DNA of 37,821 nt, taken from Sulfuricaulis sp. GTDB taxonomy: Bacteria > Pseudomonadota > Gammaproteobacteria > Acidiferrobacterales > Sulfurifustaceae. The DNA is taken from assembly GCA_024654125.1 (NCBI GenBank), contig JANLIC010000060.1, positions 1-37,821 on the forward strand, given 5' to 3'. Shown here piece after piece: positions 9,074-18,343 of this stretch. A program made the translations under genes and the position numbers. Under the pieces are notes generated by a model that made no database searches, was not told the origin of the DNA, and was given only the letters and a program-made list of their open reading frames with translations. Every line of letters begins with the position of its first letter. Positions within the stretch are counted from its first letter, which is position 1.

Positions 9074-9119
9074 CCATTTTTTCATCTGCATTCACCCGCG
9101 GTTAAAGGTTTTTATTTTT

Positions 9120-10037
9120 ATGGCTAGGAACTTTGGCAAGGTGGCGGTGCTGATGGGCGGTCCTTCCGCGGAGCGCGAGGTTTCGCTCAAGAGCGGTAGC
9201 GCGGTGCTCGCCGCGCTGAAGCGCCAGGGCGTGGACGCGCACGGCGTAGATGCCGACAAGTCAACTTTGCGATGGCTGGAGGACGGAAAATTCGAGCGGG
9301 CATTAATCATGTTGCACGGACGCTGGGGGGAGGACGGCGTAATCCAGGGCGCGCTGGAGGTTCTGGATATTCCGTATACCGGCAGCGATGTGCTCGGTTC
9401 GGCGCTCGGCATGGACAAGCTGAAAAGCAAAGATCTCTGGTCGGCCGTCGGTATACCGACGCCGGCGCACGCCGTCCTCGAATCTGGTACCGATTTCGAC
9501 AAGGTCGCGGAAAAACTTGGCCTACCCGTATTCGTGAAGCCGGTTCGCGAGGGTTCGAGTCTTGGCGTGAGCAAGGCTAAAACAGTGGCCGAACTCAAGG
9601 CGGCCTGGAAGAGTGCGGCCAAATATGACGATCAGGTGATTGCCGAACGCTTGATCGATGGCGCGGAGATCACCTGCGGGATTCTTGGCGATCAGGCGCT
9701 GCCCCTGATCAGGATCGAAACCGATCGTGAATTCTATGACTACGAGGCGAAATATCTTCTCGACACGACACGCTATCTCTGTCCCTCTGGTCTGTCCGCG
9801 GAGCGGGAAACTGAAATCCAGGCGCTGGCGCTGCGGGCGTTCGACGTGCTCGGGTGCCGCGGATGGGGTCGGGTGGATTTCATGTGTGACCAGCGTGAAC
9901 AGGCCTACGTGCTCGAGGTGAACACCGTCCCGGGTATGACGGATCACAGTCTCGTGCCCAAGGCCGCGAAGCAGGCGGGGATAAATTTCGACGAACTGGT
10001 GTTGCGCATTCTGGAGACGGCGGATGTCACTCGCTAA
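9120..10037 (+). CDS. ddl: D-alanine--D-alanine ligase
   Basis: Ddl (DdlB type) makes the D-Ala-D-Ala substrate used by MurF. The 305-aa protein has the ATP-grasp family layout: [16 protein letters not shown] at the N-terminus, [28 protein letters not shown], and RVDFMCD followed by [14 protein letters not shown] at the C-terminus. Length matches DdlB (306). It starts at ATG 9120 after the repeat-containing gap, with only a weak AAAGG ribosome-binding site about 11 bases upstream. It overlaps ftsQ by 14 bp, as in the classical ddlB-ftsQ-ftsA-ftsZ order. Confidence 0.96.
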   Translation: MARNFGKVAVLMGGPSAEREVSLKSGSAVLAALKRQGVDAHGVDADKSTLRWLEDGKFERALIMLHGRWGEDGVIQGALEVLDIPYTGSDVLGSALGMDKLKSKDLWSAVGIPTPAHAVLESGTDFDKVAEKLGLPVFVKPVREGSSLGVSKAKTVAELKAAWKSAAKYDDQVIAERLIDGAEITCGILGDQALPLIRIETDREFYDYEAKYLLDTTRYLCPSGLSAERETEIQALALRAFDVLGCRGWGRVDFMCDQREQAYVLEVNTVPGMTDHSLVPKAAKQAGINFDELVLRILETADVTR

Positions 10038-10824
10038 GGCTGACGAAGGCATGGGCCTGCACAAGGCGGCAGTGATCTTGCTCTCGCTGCTGTCGGTTCT
10101 GCTGGTGTTGGCCTTCGGCGCCGATTGGTTGCTGCGTACCGATCATTTTCCGGTGCGGCATGTGCGTTTCGAGGGCGTATTCAAGCAAGTGACGCAAAAG
10201 GAACTGGAAATTGCCGTGGTCGATGTCGTGCGAGGAAATTTTTTCCTGCTCAATCTCGAGGCGGTGAAGGCGCGCGTGGAATCGCTTCCCTGGGTTTATC
10301 AGGCCGCGGTACGCCGCCAGTGGCCGCAGGACGTGCATGTACGTTTCACGGAGCAGCAACTGGCGGCGCGCTGGGGTGACGGTGCCTTTCTCAACCAGGC
10401 CGGCGACGTCGTGCGCGTGACACTGAAGGAACCGACAGCCGCGTATTCTCAATTGCAGGGTCCCGAGGGCACCGGGCCGCAGGTGCTCGAGTATTACAGG
10501 AAGCTCGGCCAGATCCTGGCCGTGGTGGGATTGAAACTGGAAAACATCACATTAACGCCACGCCGCGTCTGGCGGCTCGAACTCGCCGATGGAATGGTCA
10601 TCGTGCTGGACCGGGACCAGCCCGAATACAAACTGGAGCGTTTTGCGCGTGTCTATGCGCAAACGCTCAGGCATCAGGCAGGTGGAATTGCCCAGGCGGA
10701 TCTGCGGTATGCCAATGGTTTTGCCGTACAGCCAACCGCTGCCCGATCAGCCGGTCATCAGGACGCGCCGGGGCGTGCGGACACCATCGAAACAGGACGG
10801 ACAGGAGCGGCCAACAAGGGGTAA
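10024..10824 (+). CDS. ftsQ: Cell division protein FtsQ
   Basis: FtsQ is a bitopic inner-membrane protein that links FtsB/FtsL to the divisome. The 266-aa protein has a short cytoplasmic N-terminus, one membrane segment (about residues 14-36), a POTRA domain beginning at [13 protein letters not shown], and the FtsQ beta domain containing [18 protein letters not shown] and the [15 protein letters not shown] stretch. The last 30 or so residues are low-complexity. ATG 10024 overlaps the ddl end and follows a GGAGA. ATG 10051 is an alternative. It ends two bases before ftsA. Confidence 0.94.
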   Translation: MSLAKADEGMGLHKAAVILLSLLSVLLVLAFGADWLLRTDHFPVRHVRFEGVFKQVTQKELEIAVVDVVRGNFFLLNLEAVKARVESLPWVYQAAVRRQWPQDVHVRFTEQQLAARWGDGAFLNQAGDVVRVTLKEPTAAYSQLQGPEGTGPQVLEYYRKLGQILAVVGLKLENITLTPRRVWRLELADGMVIVLDRDQPEYKLERFARVYAQTLRHQAGGIAQADLRYANGFAVQPTAARSAGHQDAPGRADTIETGRTGAANKG

Positions 10825-10826
10825 TT

Positions 10827-12068
10827 ATGGCAAAGAGAGACGACGAAAAACTAATTGTGGGGCTCGACATCGGTACCTCCAAGGTACTCGCGATCGTCGG
10901 TGAAATCGCGCCCACCGGTGAGGTCGAGATCATCGGTGTAGGGCATCACCCCTCACGCGGAATGAAAAAGGGAGTAGTGGTGAACATCGAATCCACCGTG
11001 CAGTCCATTCAGCGCGCGGTCGAGGAAGCCGAGCTCATGGCCGGCTGCCAGATTCACTCGGTGTATGCCGGCATCGCCGGTTCGCACATTTCCAGTTTCA
11101 ACTCGCACGGGATCGTCGCCATCAAGGACAAGGAAGTCGGGCAAGGCGATGTGGAACGCGTGATCGAGGCGGCGCGCGCACTCGCCATCCCCGCGGATCA
11201 GAAAATCCTGCACATTCTTCCGCAGGAATTCATCATCGACAAACAGGAAGGTATCCGCGAACCGATCGGCATGAGCGGGGTGCGACTCGAGGCCAAGGTC
11301 CATATTGTGACCGGCGCGGTGAGCGCGGCGCAGAACATCGTCAAGTGCGTGCGCCGCTGCGGGCTGGAAGTCGATGACATCATTCTGGAGCAACTGGCTT
11401 CCAGCATATCCACGTTGACCGAAGACGAAAAGGAACTGGGCGTGTGCCTGGTGGACATCGGCGGAGGTACGACCGACATCTCGGTGTTCACCGACGGGGC
11501 GATCCGTCATACCGCCGTTATTCCCATCGCCGGCGACCAGGTAACGAACGATATTGCGGTCGCGCTGCGCACACCGACGCAGTACGCCGAGGACATCAAG
11601 AAAAAATACGGTTGCGCGCTGACGCAACTGGCACACCGCGACGAGACCATCGAGGTACCGAGCGTGGGCGACCGGCCCCCGCGCAAGCTGTCGCGCCAGA
11701 CGCTGGCGGAAGTCATCGAGCCGCGCATCGAGGAACTGTACAGCCTGATTCAGGCGGAACTTCGCCGCAGCGGTTTCGAGGACGTGGTCGGCAGCGGCCT
11801 CGTGCTCACCGGGGGCAGCGCCAAGATGGAAGGCGTCGTCGATCTCGCGGAAGAGGTATTTCATATGCCGGTGCGCCTGGGCGTGCCGCAGTACGTCGGC
11901 GGCCTGAAGGGCGTGGTGCAGAACCCGATCTTCTCCACTGGCGTGGGGCTGGTCTTGTACGGGGCGAGATGCCGGGAGGGCAAGCAGTACGTGCAGAACC
12001 CGGGGGCGAGGGTGGGAGTAAAAGGTGTTTGGAACAAGATGAAGAGCTGGTTTCAGGGAAATTTTTAA
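10827..12068 (+). CDS. ftsA: Cell division protein FtsA
   Basis: FtsA is the actin-like protein that tethers FtsZ filaments to the inner membrane. The 413-aa protein has the actin-family phosphate motifs GLDIGTSKVLAIVGE near the N-terminus and VDIGGGTTDISVF around residue 210, plus the adenosine motif VLTGGSAKMEG. Its C-terminal VWNKMKSWFQGNF fits the amphipathic membrane-targeting helix of the family. The start at ATG 10827 follows AAGGGG. Unlike its upstream neighbours it is separated from the next gene (ftsZ) by a 122-bp structured gap. Confidence 0.97.
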   Translation: MAKRDDEKLIVGLDIGTSKVLAIVGEIAPTGEVEIIGVGHHPSRGMKKGVVVNIESTVQSIQRAVEEAELMAGCQIHSVYAGIAGSHISSFNSHGIVAIKDKEVGQGDVERVIEAARALAIPADQKILHILPQEFIIDKQEGIREPIGMSGVRLEAKVHIVTGAVSAAQNIVKCVRRCGLEVDDIILEQLASSISTLTEDEKELGVCLVDIGGGTTDISVFTDGAIRHTAVIPIAGDQVTNDIAVALRTPTQYAEDIKKKYGCALTQLAHRDETIEVPSVGDRPPRKLSRQTLAEVIEPRIEELYSLIQAELRRSGFEDVVGSGLVLTGGSAKMEGVVDLAEEVFHMPVRLGVPQYVGGLKGVVQNPIFSTGVGLVLYGARCREGKQYVQNPGARVGVKGVWNKMKSWFQGNF

Positions 12069-12069
12069 G

Positions 12070-12173
12070 AGGAGATGTTTCTCCTTCTCACCCACCCCCC
12101 TTGCGGGGAGAGGGTGGGTGAGGGGGAAGCGGGGAAACGGGCAGATGTTTCGATAAATGGTTTCAAGGAAACC
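12070..12173 (+). promoter_or_regulatory. ftsZ leader with three inverted repeats
   Basis: The ftsA-ftsZ gap holds three inverted repeats. AGGAGA-TGTT-TCTCCT is at 12070-12085. CTCACCCACCC (12087-12097) pairs with GGGTGGGTGAG (12112-12122), 11 perfect base pairs with a further C/G-rich inner part, resembling the mraY-murD repeat family. GGTTTC-AAG-GAAACC (12159-12173) ends 6 bases before the GGAGG of ftsZ. The word AGATGTTTC occurs twice (12073, 12143). Such a leader could set ftsZ translation or mRNA stability separately from ftsA. That role is inferred. Confidence 0.6.
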
Positions 12174-12190
12174 TACACTGGAGGCAACAC

Positions 12191-13327
12191 ATGTTTGAAT
12201 TAATGGATACCTATGGGCAGCAAGCCGTAATTAAAGTTATAGGAGTAGGCGGTGGTGGCGGGAATGTCGTCGACCACATGGTCGCCGCCAACATCGAGGG
12301 CGTGGAGTTCATCAATGCTAATACCGATTCGCAAGCGCTCAAGCGCTCGCAGGCCAAGACTATTCTCCAGCTGGGCGCCAATCTCACCAAGGGACTCGGG
12401 TGCGGCGCGAATCCCGAGCTCGGCCGTCAGGCGGCGGTTGAGGATCGTGAGCGCATCGCCGAAGCGCTCTCTGGCGCGGACATGGTGTTCATCACCGCCG
12501 GCATGGGCGGTGGGACCGGCACGGGTGCGGGGCCGGTGGTGGCACAGGTGGCGAAGGATATGAATATTCTCACTGTCGCCGTTGTGACCAAACCGTTTTC
12601 GTTCGAGGGTCGCAAGCGCATGGGCATCGCCGAACAGGGCATCTCGGAACTGGCCCAATTCGTCGACTCCATCATCACCATACCGAACGAGAAATTGCTG
12701 ACGGTATTGGGCAAGGATGCCACGCTACTTGACGCCTTCGGCAAGGCCAATCAGGTGCTACAAAACGCGGTACAAGGCATCGCCGAGCTGATTACGCGTC
12801 CGGGACTTATTAATGTGGACTTCGCCGACGTGCGCACGGTGATGTCGGAGATGGGCATGGCCATGATGGGGGCGGCCTCCGCCAGTGGGCCGTCGCGTGC
12901 GCGCGAGGCGGCCATCGCCGCGGTTTCGAGCCCCTTGCTGGAGGACATCAATATCTCCGGCGCCCGCGGGATTCTGGTTAACATCACCGGCGGTCTCGAT
13001 ATGTCCATCGGCGAATTCGAGGAAGTCGGCAATGCCATCAAAGAGTTCGCCTCCGAAGACGCGACCGTGGTCATCGGCACCGTCATCGAACCCGAAATGC
13101 GTGAAGCACTGCGGGTGACGGTCGTGGCAACGGGTTTGGGCCAGGAAAAGCAGCGCAAGCAGCCATATAAGGTGGTCAAAACTGGCACCGGCACGACCGA
13201 CTTCGAGGACTACGAGACCCCGACGGTGATTCGGAACCGGCGTACGGAACGGCCCTTGGCCGCGACGGCCGAGGCGGCCATTGAGTATCTGGATATCCCG
13301 GCATTCCTGAGAAAACAGGCTGACTAA
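12191..13327 (+). CDS. ftsZ: Cell division protein FtsZ
   Basis: FtsZ is the tubulin-like GTPase that forms the cytokinetic ring. The 378-aa protein has the N-terminal [17 protein letters not shown], the tubulin signature GGGTGTGA, the NFADVRTVM-type segment [12 protein letters not shown], and [12 protein letters not shown]. The extreme C-terminus, [12 protein letters not shown], is the conserved peptide that binds FtsA and ZipA and matches the enterobacterial form. The ribosome-binding site GGAGG is 6 bases before the ATG. The gene is followed by a 258-bp gap before lpxC, so it probably ends or nearly ends the division operon. Confidence 0.98.
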   Translation: MFELMDTYGQQAVIKVIGVGGGGGNVVDHMVAANIEGVEFINANTDSQALKRSQAKTILQLGANLTKGLGCGANPELGRQAAVEDRERIAEALSGADMVFITAGMGGGTGTGAGPVVAQVAKDMNILTVAVVTKPFSFEGRKRMGIAEQGISELAQFVDSIITIPNEKLLTVLGKDATLLDAFGKANQVLQNAVQGIAELITRPGLINVDFADVRTVMSEMGMAMMGAASASGPSRAREAAIAAVSSPLLEDINISGARGILVNITGGLDMSIGEFEEVGNAIKEFASEDATVVIGTVIEPEMREALRVTVVATGLGQEKQRKQPYKVVKTGTGTTDFEDYETPTVIRNRRTERPLAATAEAAIEYLDIPAFLRKQAD

Positions 13328-13585
13328 GTCTTTTCCCGCAAAACGGCCCGTTTATCGGGCCCGGGTCGTGGATTTCGGCCTCCCAGCACAGGTTTGGCTG
13401 GACAGTTGTAGGGTTTTATCCTTAAATTACGGGTAGGGACCGATTTTTCCGTAAACTTGCCCAGTTTGAAATCGTAATCGGCATGCAGAGTTGCATGCAC
13501 AATTTGATTCAGCGCATGGTTTTTCCGATCGAGCGGAGACATTCGACCCTTCCCTAATAATTCAAACGCTCGAGATAAAGATTTA
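13328..13585 (+). other. ftsZ-lpxC intergenic region with two hairpins
   Basis: This gap has no convincing gene; the 100-aa minus ORF in the track overlaps lpxC and resembles nothing known to me. It contains GGCCCG-TTTAT-CGGGCC (13345-13361), which lacks a T-run on the plus strand and so is a poor terminator for ftsZ, and GCATGCA-GAGT-TGCATGC (13481-13498), a perfect 7-bp stem. lpxC probably has its own promoter here, as is usual, but I cannot point to a convincing -35/-10 pair. Confidence 0.5.
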
Positions 13586-14497
13586 ATGATTAAGCAAAGA
13601 ACTTTGAAGAATGTAATCCGCGCCACGGGCGTGGGTTTGCATACCGGTGAAAAGGTTTATCTGACGCTCCGACCCGCCTCTTCTGATACTGGAATCGTTT
13701 TTCGTCGTATCGATCTACCGGAGCCGGTGGATATCCGCGCGTGCCCGGAGAATGTTTCCGACACCCGCCTGTCAACGACGCTGGAATTCAACGGCGCGCG
13801 AGTCTCTACGGTGGAGCATCTCATGTCGGCGTTCGCCGGATTGGGAATTGATAACGCCTACGTCGATTTGACGGCGGCGGAAGTCCCGATCATGGATGGC
13901 AGCGCCGGTCCATTTGTATTTCTGGTGCAGTCAGCGGGCATCGCCGAGCAATCGTCGCCAAAGCGTTTCATGCGCATCAAGCAGGAAGTGTGGGTGGAGG
14001 ACGGTGACAAGTGGGCCTGTTTTCAGCCATTCGAGGGATTCAAGGTTTCCTTCGCCATCGAATTCGACCATCCGACATTCCGCAATTCGACGCAAAATGC
14101 CAGCGTCGATTTCTCCACCACCTCCTTTGTGAAGGAAGTCAGCCGCGCCCGCACTTTCGGTTTCATGGGCGATCTCGAGGCACTGCGCGCCGTCGGTTTG
14201 GCGCGTGGAGGCGGCTTGGACAATGCCATTGTCATGGACGATTTCCGTATCTTGAATGACGATGGGCTGCGGTACGAGGATGAATTCGTCAAGCACAAGG
14301 TGCTGGACGCCATCGGCGATCTGTATCTATTGGGACATCCGCTGATTGGTGAGTTCAGTGCCCACAAATCAGGCCACTCTCTCAACAATCGCCTTCTGCG
14401 CCAGCTGGTGTCCAACCGGGAAGCGTGGGAACTCATTACTTACAACGAAAACGACGAGGCGCCCATCGCTTTTGTGCGCACCGTACCGGCGACTTGA
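13586..14497 (+). CDS. lpxC: UDP-3-O-acyl-N-acetylglucosamine deacetylase
   Basis: LpxC is the zinc-dependent enzyme catalysing the committed step of lipid A synthesis. The 303-aa protein has the zinc ligands in the expected places: His78 (VEHLMS), His237 and Asp241 (HKVLDAIGD), with the catalytic His264 (KSGHS). Glu77 precedes His78 as the general base. Length matches E. coli LpxC (305). The start at ATG 13586 has only a weak GATAAAGA ribosome-binding site. Placement after ftsZ is standard in Gammaproteobacteria. Confidence 0.97.
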   Translation: MIKQRTLKNVIRATGVGLHTGEKVYLTLRPASSDTGIVFRRIDLPEPVDIRACPENVSDTRLSTTLEFNGARVSTVEHLMSAFAGLGIDNAYVDLTAAEVPIMDGSAGPFVFLVQSAGIAEQSSPKRFMRIKQEVWVEDGDKWACFQPFEGFKVSFAIEFDHPTFRNSTQNASVDFSTTSFVKEVSRARTFGFMGDLEALRAVGLARGGGLDNAIVMDDFRILNDDGLRYEDEFVKHKVLDAIGDLYLLGHPLIGEFSAHKSGHSLNNRLLRQLVSNREAWELITYNENDEAPIAFVRTVPAT

Positions 14498-14539
14498 TTG
14501 AAACGGTGGTGAGCGGGGAGTTGCAAGGGGAAGCACGGC

Positions 14540-15466
14540 ATGAACATTATTCTGGTACCGAACAGTCGCCGCGGCAAAGGCCGTAACACCACTCTTTCCC
14601 ATCGTCATTTGATCTTGATTTCACTGGTGGTCCTGGTGGCCCTGCCGGTTCTGCTCGGTGTTGTCGCCTACCGCGCCCAGGACATGCTCTCCGTGTATAA
14701 CGCGGATTCACTCATGGCGGCACAACGCCGCGAGCTGGCGGCACAACGCACTGCCGTTGTCGAAACCAGGAGAAATACCGAGGCGCATCTCAATGCGTTG
14801 GCCCAGCGCATGGGTCAGATGCAGGCACATCTGATGCGGCTCAACGCGTTGGGTTCGCGACTGACGCGCATGGCGGGACTGGATGCCCGTGAGTTCAATT
14901 TTTCTGTTGAGGCGGCCATGGGTGGCCCGGAAACGTCCGCTGCTTCCGCCAACCCGCCTGAACTGATGAATTCACTCGATCGTCTCACCCGGGAGATCGA
15001 GCGACAACAGGAGCGACTGAGCGCACTGGAGAACCTGCTGCTCGATCGTAAACTCAACGCCGCCGTGACACCTTCGGGCTGGCCGGTGGAAGGAGGGTGG
15101 ATATCCTCCGGTTTCGGCTTGCGTGCCGACCCTTTCAACGGCCATCAATCCCAGCATGATGGCGTGGACATCGCTTCGAACATGGGTTCGCCCATTCTTT
15201 CCGTGGGTGATGGTGTTGTCAGCCATAGCGGGGAGAAGGCCGGTTTTGGTTTGCTGGTCGAGATCACGCACGAATCAGGATTGACCACCCGCTATGCCCA
15301 TACCCGCACGGTGCTTGTCAGAGTGGGGGATCGGGTACAGAAGGGCCAAGCCATTGCCCAAATCGGTACTTCCGGCCGCTCGACGGGACCGCATCTGCAT
15401 TTCGAGGTGGTGCGCAACGGCACCCCGGTGAATCCGATGCGGTATTTGCAGCAGGCGAGCAAGTAG
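14540..15466 (+). CDS. Membrane-anchored M23 family metallopeptidase
   Basis: This looks like a periplasmic peptidoglycan endopeptidase of the LytM/M23 family, anchored by one N-terminal membrane segment (about residues 25-47). A charged helical, probably coiled-coil region rich in Arg, Glu, Gln and Ala spans about residues 55-170. The M23 domain starts at WISSGFGLRADPF and carries the zinc motifs HDGVD and HLHFE, plus GTSGRSTGPH, so it should be catalytically competent. Between lpxC and secA it occupies the position of the M23 gene found there in Pseudomonas. The ribosome-binding site is AAGGGGAAG. Its regulator or exact cell wall substrate cannot be read from sequence. Confidence 0.93.
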   Translation: MNIILVPNSRRGKGRNTTLSHRHLILISLVVLVALPVLLGVVAYRAQDMLSVYNADSLMAAQRRELAAQRTAVVETRRNTEAHLNALAQRMGQMQAHLMRLNALGSRLTRMAGLDAREFNFSVEAAMGGPETSAASANPPELMNSLDRLTREIERQQERLSALENLLLDRKLNAAVTPSGWPVEGGWISSGFGLRADPFNGHQSQHDGVDIASNMGSPILSVGDGVVSHSGEKAGFGLLVEITHESGLTTRYAHTRTVLVRVGDRVQKGQAIAQIGTSGRSTGPHLHFEVVRNGTPVNPMRYLQQASK

Positions 15467-15528
15467 GCGTCTACCACCCAGCTTCAAGTCTTTCCGCTTT
15501 TCCTCCATAATTGCCGCTCTTTTTGATT

Positions 15529-15545
15529 CGTCTCCAGGCGAGACG
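15529..15545 (+). promoter_or_regulatory. Hairpin just upstream of secA
   Basis: CGTCTC-CAGGC-GAGACG is a perfect 6-bp stem ending 11 bases before the secA ATG. The only purine-rich ribosome-binding candidate (AGGCGAGA) lies in its loop and right arm, so folding could limit initiation. No secM-like ORF is seen upstream. Confidence 0.4.
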
Positions 15546-15556
15546 CGCGGATTTTC

Positions 15557-18265
15557 ATGATCACAAAAGCGCTCACCAAGTTATTCGGCAGTCGTAATAC
15601 TCGACTGATCAAGCGCATGCATCAGGATGTGGCGCACATCAACGCGCTTGAATCCGGGCTGTCCCTACTCACCGATGAGCAATTGCGCGCGAAGACCGCC
15701 GAATTCAAAACTCGCCTTTCAAACGGCGAAACGCTGGAAGAGATCCTGTATGAGGCCTTCGCGGTAGTGCGCGAAGTCTCCCAGCGCACACTGGGCATGC
15801 GCCATTTCGACGTCCAGCTGATCGGTGGCATGGTGCTGCACCAAGGTAAGATTTCGGAAATGCGGACCGGCGAGGGCAAGACGCTGGTGGCCACTTTGGC
15901 CGTTTACCTGAATGCGCTCGCCGGCAAGGGCGTGTACGTGGTGACGGTCAACGATTACCTGGCCCGGCGCGACGCCGAGTGGATGGGACAGATCTACAAA
16001 TTTCTGGGTATGAGCGTGGGCGTCGTCGTTCCCGGACTCGACCGCGAGACCAAGCGCGCGGCCTACGCCGCCGACATCACTTACGGAACCAATAACGAAT
16101 ACGGTTTTGATTATTTGCGCGACAACATGGCTTTTCGCGCCGAGGAACGCGTGCAACGGGGGCTCCACTACGCCATCGTGGACGAGGTGGATTCGATCCT
16201 GATCGACGAGGCACGCACGCCACTCATCATCTCCGGTCCCTCCGAGGAAAGCACCGATCTGTACGTCAAGATTAACTCGATTATTCCGCAACTTACCAAA
16301 CAGGAAACGGAAAACGGACCCGGCGATTACAGCGTGGATGAGAAGACGCGTCAGGCCTTTCTGACGGAGATGGGGCATGAAACGGTTGAAAAACTCCTCG
16401 CGAAGGCCGGGCTGCTGCAACCCGGTTCCAGTCTCTACGAAGTATCTAATCTGATCCTGATGCATCACCTCATAGCCGGTCTGCGTGCCCACTCCCTGTT
16501 CAAGCGCGAGGTGGATTACATCGTGCGGGACAACGAAGTGATCATCATCGACGAATTCACCGGCCGCATGATGCAGGGACGGCGCTGGTCGGACGGATTG
16601 CACCAGGCCGTGGAAGCCAAGGAAGGTGTTCCGATACAGAACGAGAACCAGACGCTGGCTACGATCACGTTCCAGAATTATTTCAGGCTTTTCGGAAAAC
16701 TCGCCGGCATGACCGGCACGGCGGATACCGAGGCCTTCGAATTTCAGCAGATATACGGCCTCGAGGTCGTGGTGGTCCCGACCCATCGTCCGATGATCCG
16801 CCAGGACATGGCCGACCAGATATATCGCACGGCCACGGAAAAACATGCCGCGATTCTCCTGGATATCCGGGACTGTCACCAGCGCGGGCAGCCGGTGCTG
16901 GTCGGTACCGTTTCCATCGAGGCCTCTGAGCAGCTGTCGCATCTCCTGCAGAAGGAGAAAATTGAACATCAGGTGCTGAACGCCAAACACCATGAGCGCG
17001 AGGCGATGATCGTGGCGCAGGCCGGAAGCGCCGGCGCCGTGACGATTGCCACCAACATGGCCGGTCGCGGCACCGATATTGTGCTCGGTGGCAATCTCGA
17101 GATGGAGCTCAAGGAGCTCGGCGACGATAAGGAGAAACGTGATCGGGTGCGCGCCGAGTGGGCGAAACGCCACGAACGGGTTCTGGCCGCGGGTGGTTTG
17201 CACATGATCGGCACCGAACGGCACGAATCACGCCGCATCGACAACCAGTTGCGTGGACGTTCGGGGCGTCAAGGCGATCCCGGCTCTTCGCGTTTTTATC
17301 TTTCACTCGAGGACAATCTGCTGCGTATTTTCGGCAGTGACCGGTTGTCAGGTCTGATGCAAAAGCTCGGGATGCAGGAGGGCGAGGCGATCGAGCACCC
17401 CTGGGTAACGCGCGCCATCGAAAACGCGCAGCGCAAGGTCGAAGGGCGCAATTTCGACATCCGCAAGCAACTGCTGGAATACGATGACGTCGCCAATGAC
17501 CAGCGCAAGGTGATTTACGAACAGCGTAACCGGCTCATGGACGTGGAGGATATCTCCGAGAGCGTTACCACGATACGCCACGATGTCGTGAATGAATTGA
17601 TCAGCCTGCACATTCCTCCGGAGAGCGTGGAGGAGCAATGGGATGTCCCGGCGCTGGAGGAGGCACTGAACCGCGAATTGGGTCTGGATCTCCCGGTCTC
17701 CCGTTGGCTCAAGGAAGAATCATCCCTGGACGAGGAAAAATTGCGTGCGCGGATTATTGACCAAGCCGACCGCAAGCACACCGAAAAGACCGTATCCATC
17801 GGACCCGATGTCATGCGGCATCTGGAAAAGGCGATCATGCTGCAGGTGCTGGATACGCAGTGGAAGGATCATTTGGCCGCCATGGATTACTTGCGCCAAG
17901 GCATTCATCTGCGCGGGTATGCCCAGAAAAATCCCAAGGAAGAATACAAGCGGGAATCCTTCGTTCTCTTCTCCGACATGTTGAACCGCGTGCGCCACGA
18001 CGTAGTCAACCTTCTGGCGCATGTTCAGGTGCAGGCGCAACAGGATGTCGAGGCACTCGCGGCCCAAAACCGCCAGCCCCAGGACATGCAATTCGTGCAT
18101 CCGTCCCTCGAAGCCGGCGGTCCCACTGAGGAAAACGGAGAGGGTGAGAGCGTGGCGGTGGCGCAAAAGCCCATGGTCCGCCGTCAGCCCAAGGTTGGCC
18201 GCAACCAACCGTGCCCCTGCGGTTCAGGCAAGAAATACAAACACTGTCACGGCAAACTGACGTAA
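15557..18265 (+). CDS. secA: Preprotein translocase ATPase SecA
   Basis: SecA is the motor that drives preproteins through SecYEG. The 902-aa protein matches E. coli SecA (901). It shows the N-terminal region [14 protein letters not shown], Walker [13 protein letters not shown], the [19 protein letters not shown]-box segment, [15 protein letters not shown], the [19 protein letters not shown] motif, and a C-terminal zinc-binding tail [14 protein letters not shown] that binds SecB and phospholipid. It follows the M23 gene with a 90-bp gap. A large antisense ORF (15719-17224) in the track is a shadow. Confidence 0.98.
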   Translation: MITKALTKLFGSRNTRLIKRMHQDVAHINALESGLSLLTDEQLRAKTAEFKTRLSNGETLEEILYEAFAVVREVSQRTLGMRHFDVQLIGGMVLHQGKISEMRTGEGKTLVATLAVYLNALAGKGVYVVTVNDYLARRDAEWMGQIYKFLGMSVGVVVPGLDRETKRAAYAADITYGTNNEYGFDYLRDNMAFRAEERVQRGLHYAIVDEVDSILIDEARTPLIISGPSEESTDLYVKINSIIPQLTKQETENGPGDYSVDEKTRQAFLTEMGHETVEKLLAKAGLLQPGSSLYEVSNLILMHHLIAGLRAHSLFKREVDYIVRDNEVIIIDEFTGRMMQGRRWSDGLHQAVEAKEGVPIQNENQTLATITFQNYFRLFGKLAGMTGTADTEAFEFQQIYGLEVVVVPTHRPMIRQDMADQIYRTATEKHAAILLDIRDCHQRGQPVLVGTVSIEASEQLSHLLQKEKIEHQVLNAKHHEREAMIVAQAGSAGAVTIATNMAGRGTDIVLGGNLEMELKELGDDKEKRDRVRAEWAKRHERVLAAGGLHMIGTERHESRRIDNQLRGRSGRQGDPGSSRFYLSLEDNLLRIFGSDRLSGLMQKLGMQEGEAIEHPWVTRAIENAQRKVEGRNFDIRKQLLEYDDVANDQRKVIYEQRNRLMDVEDISESVTTIRHDVVNELISLHIPPESVEEQWDVPALEEALNRELGLDLPVSRWLKEESSLDEEKLRARIIDQADRKHTEKTVSIGPDVMRHLEKAIMLQVLDTQWKDHLAAMDYLRQGIHLRGYAQKNPKEEYKRESFVLFSDMLNRVRHDVVNLLAHVQVQAQQDVEALAAQNRQPQDMQFVHPSLEAGGPTEENGEGESVAVAQKPMVRRQPKVGRNQPCPCGSGKKYKHCHGKLT

Positions 18266-18343
18266 GTCGTGATTCGTAATTCGTGAGTCGCGGGATGAAA
18301 TCAGTTACGATTCACGATTCACGGATCACAATTTACTTCTGAC
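18266..18343 (+). repeat. Dispersed inverted repeat between secA and argJ
   Basis: GTGATTCGTAATTCGTGAGTCG on the left and CGATTCACGATTCACGGATCAC on the right are imperfect inverted arms of about 22 bp around a short centre. Each arm is itself an iteration of ATTCGTG or ATTCACG. It fills nearly the whole gap. No U-tract follows, so it is more likely a dispersed palindromic repeat than a classical terminator. Confidence 0.7.

Noticed and set aside
10953-12095. 380-aa minus-strand ORF antisense to ftsA
   Set aside because: Shadow of the well-supported ftsA reading frame, with biased composition and no recognisable domain.
13345-13361. GGCCCG-TTTAT-CGGGCC as an ftsZ terminator
   Set aside because: The stem is only 6 bp and is followed by CGGGTCG, without a T-run on the plus strand.
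13324-13626. 100-aa minus-strand ORF in the ftsZ-lpxC gap
   Set aside because: Considered as a candidate for the missing DUF721/DciA gene, but the sequence does not fit, it overlaps the start of lpxC, and it has no ribosome-binding site.
15719-17224. 501-aa minus-strand ORF antisense to secA
   Set aside because: It mirrors the codon structure of secA in GC-rich DNA, has the His/Arg/Gly-rich look of a shadow frame, and resembles no family.
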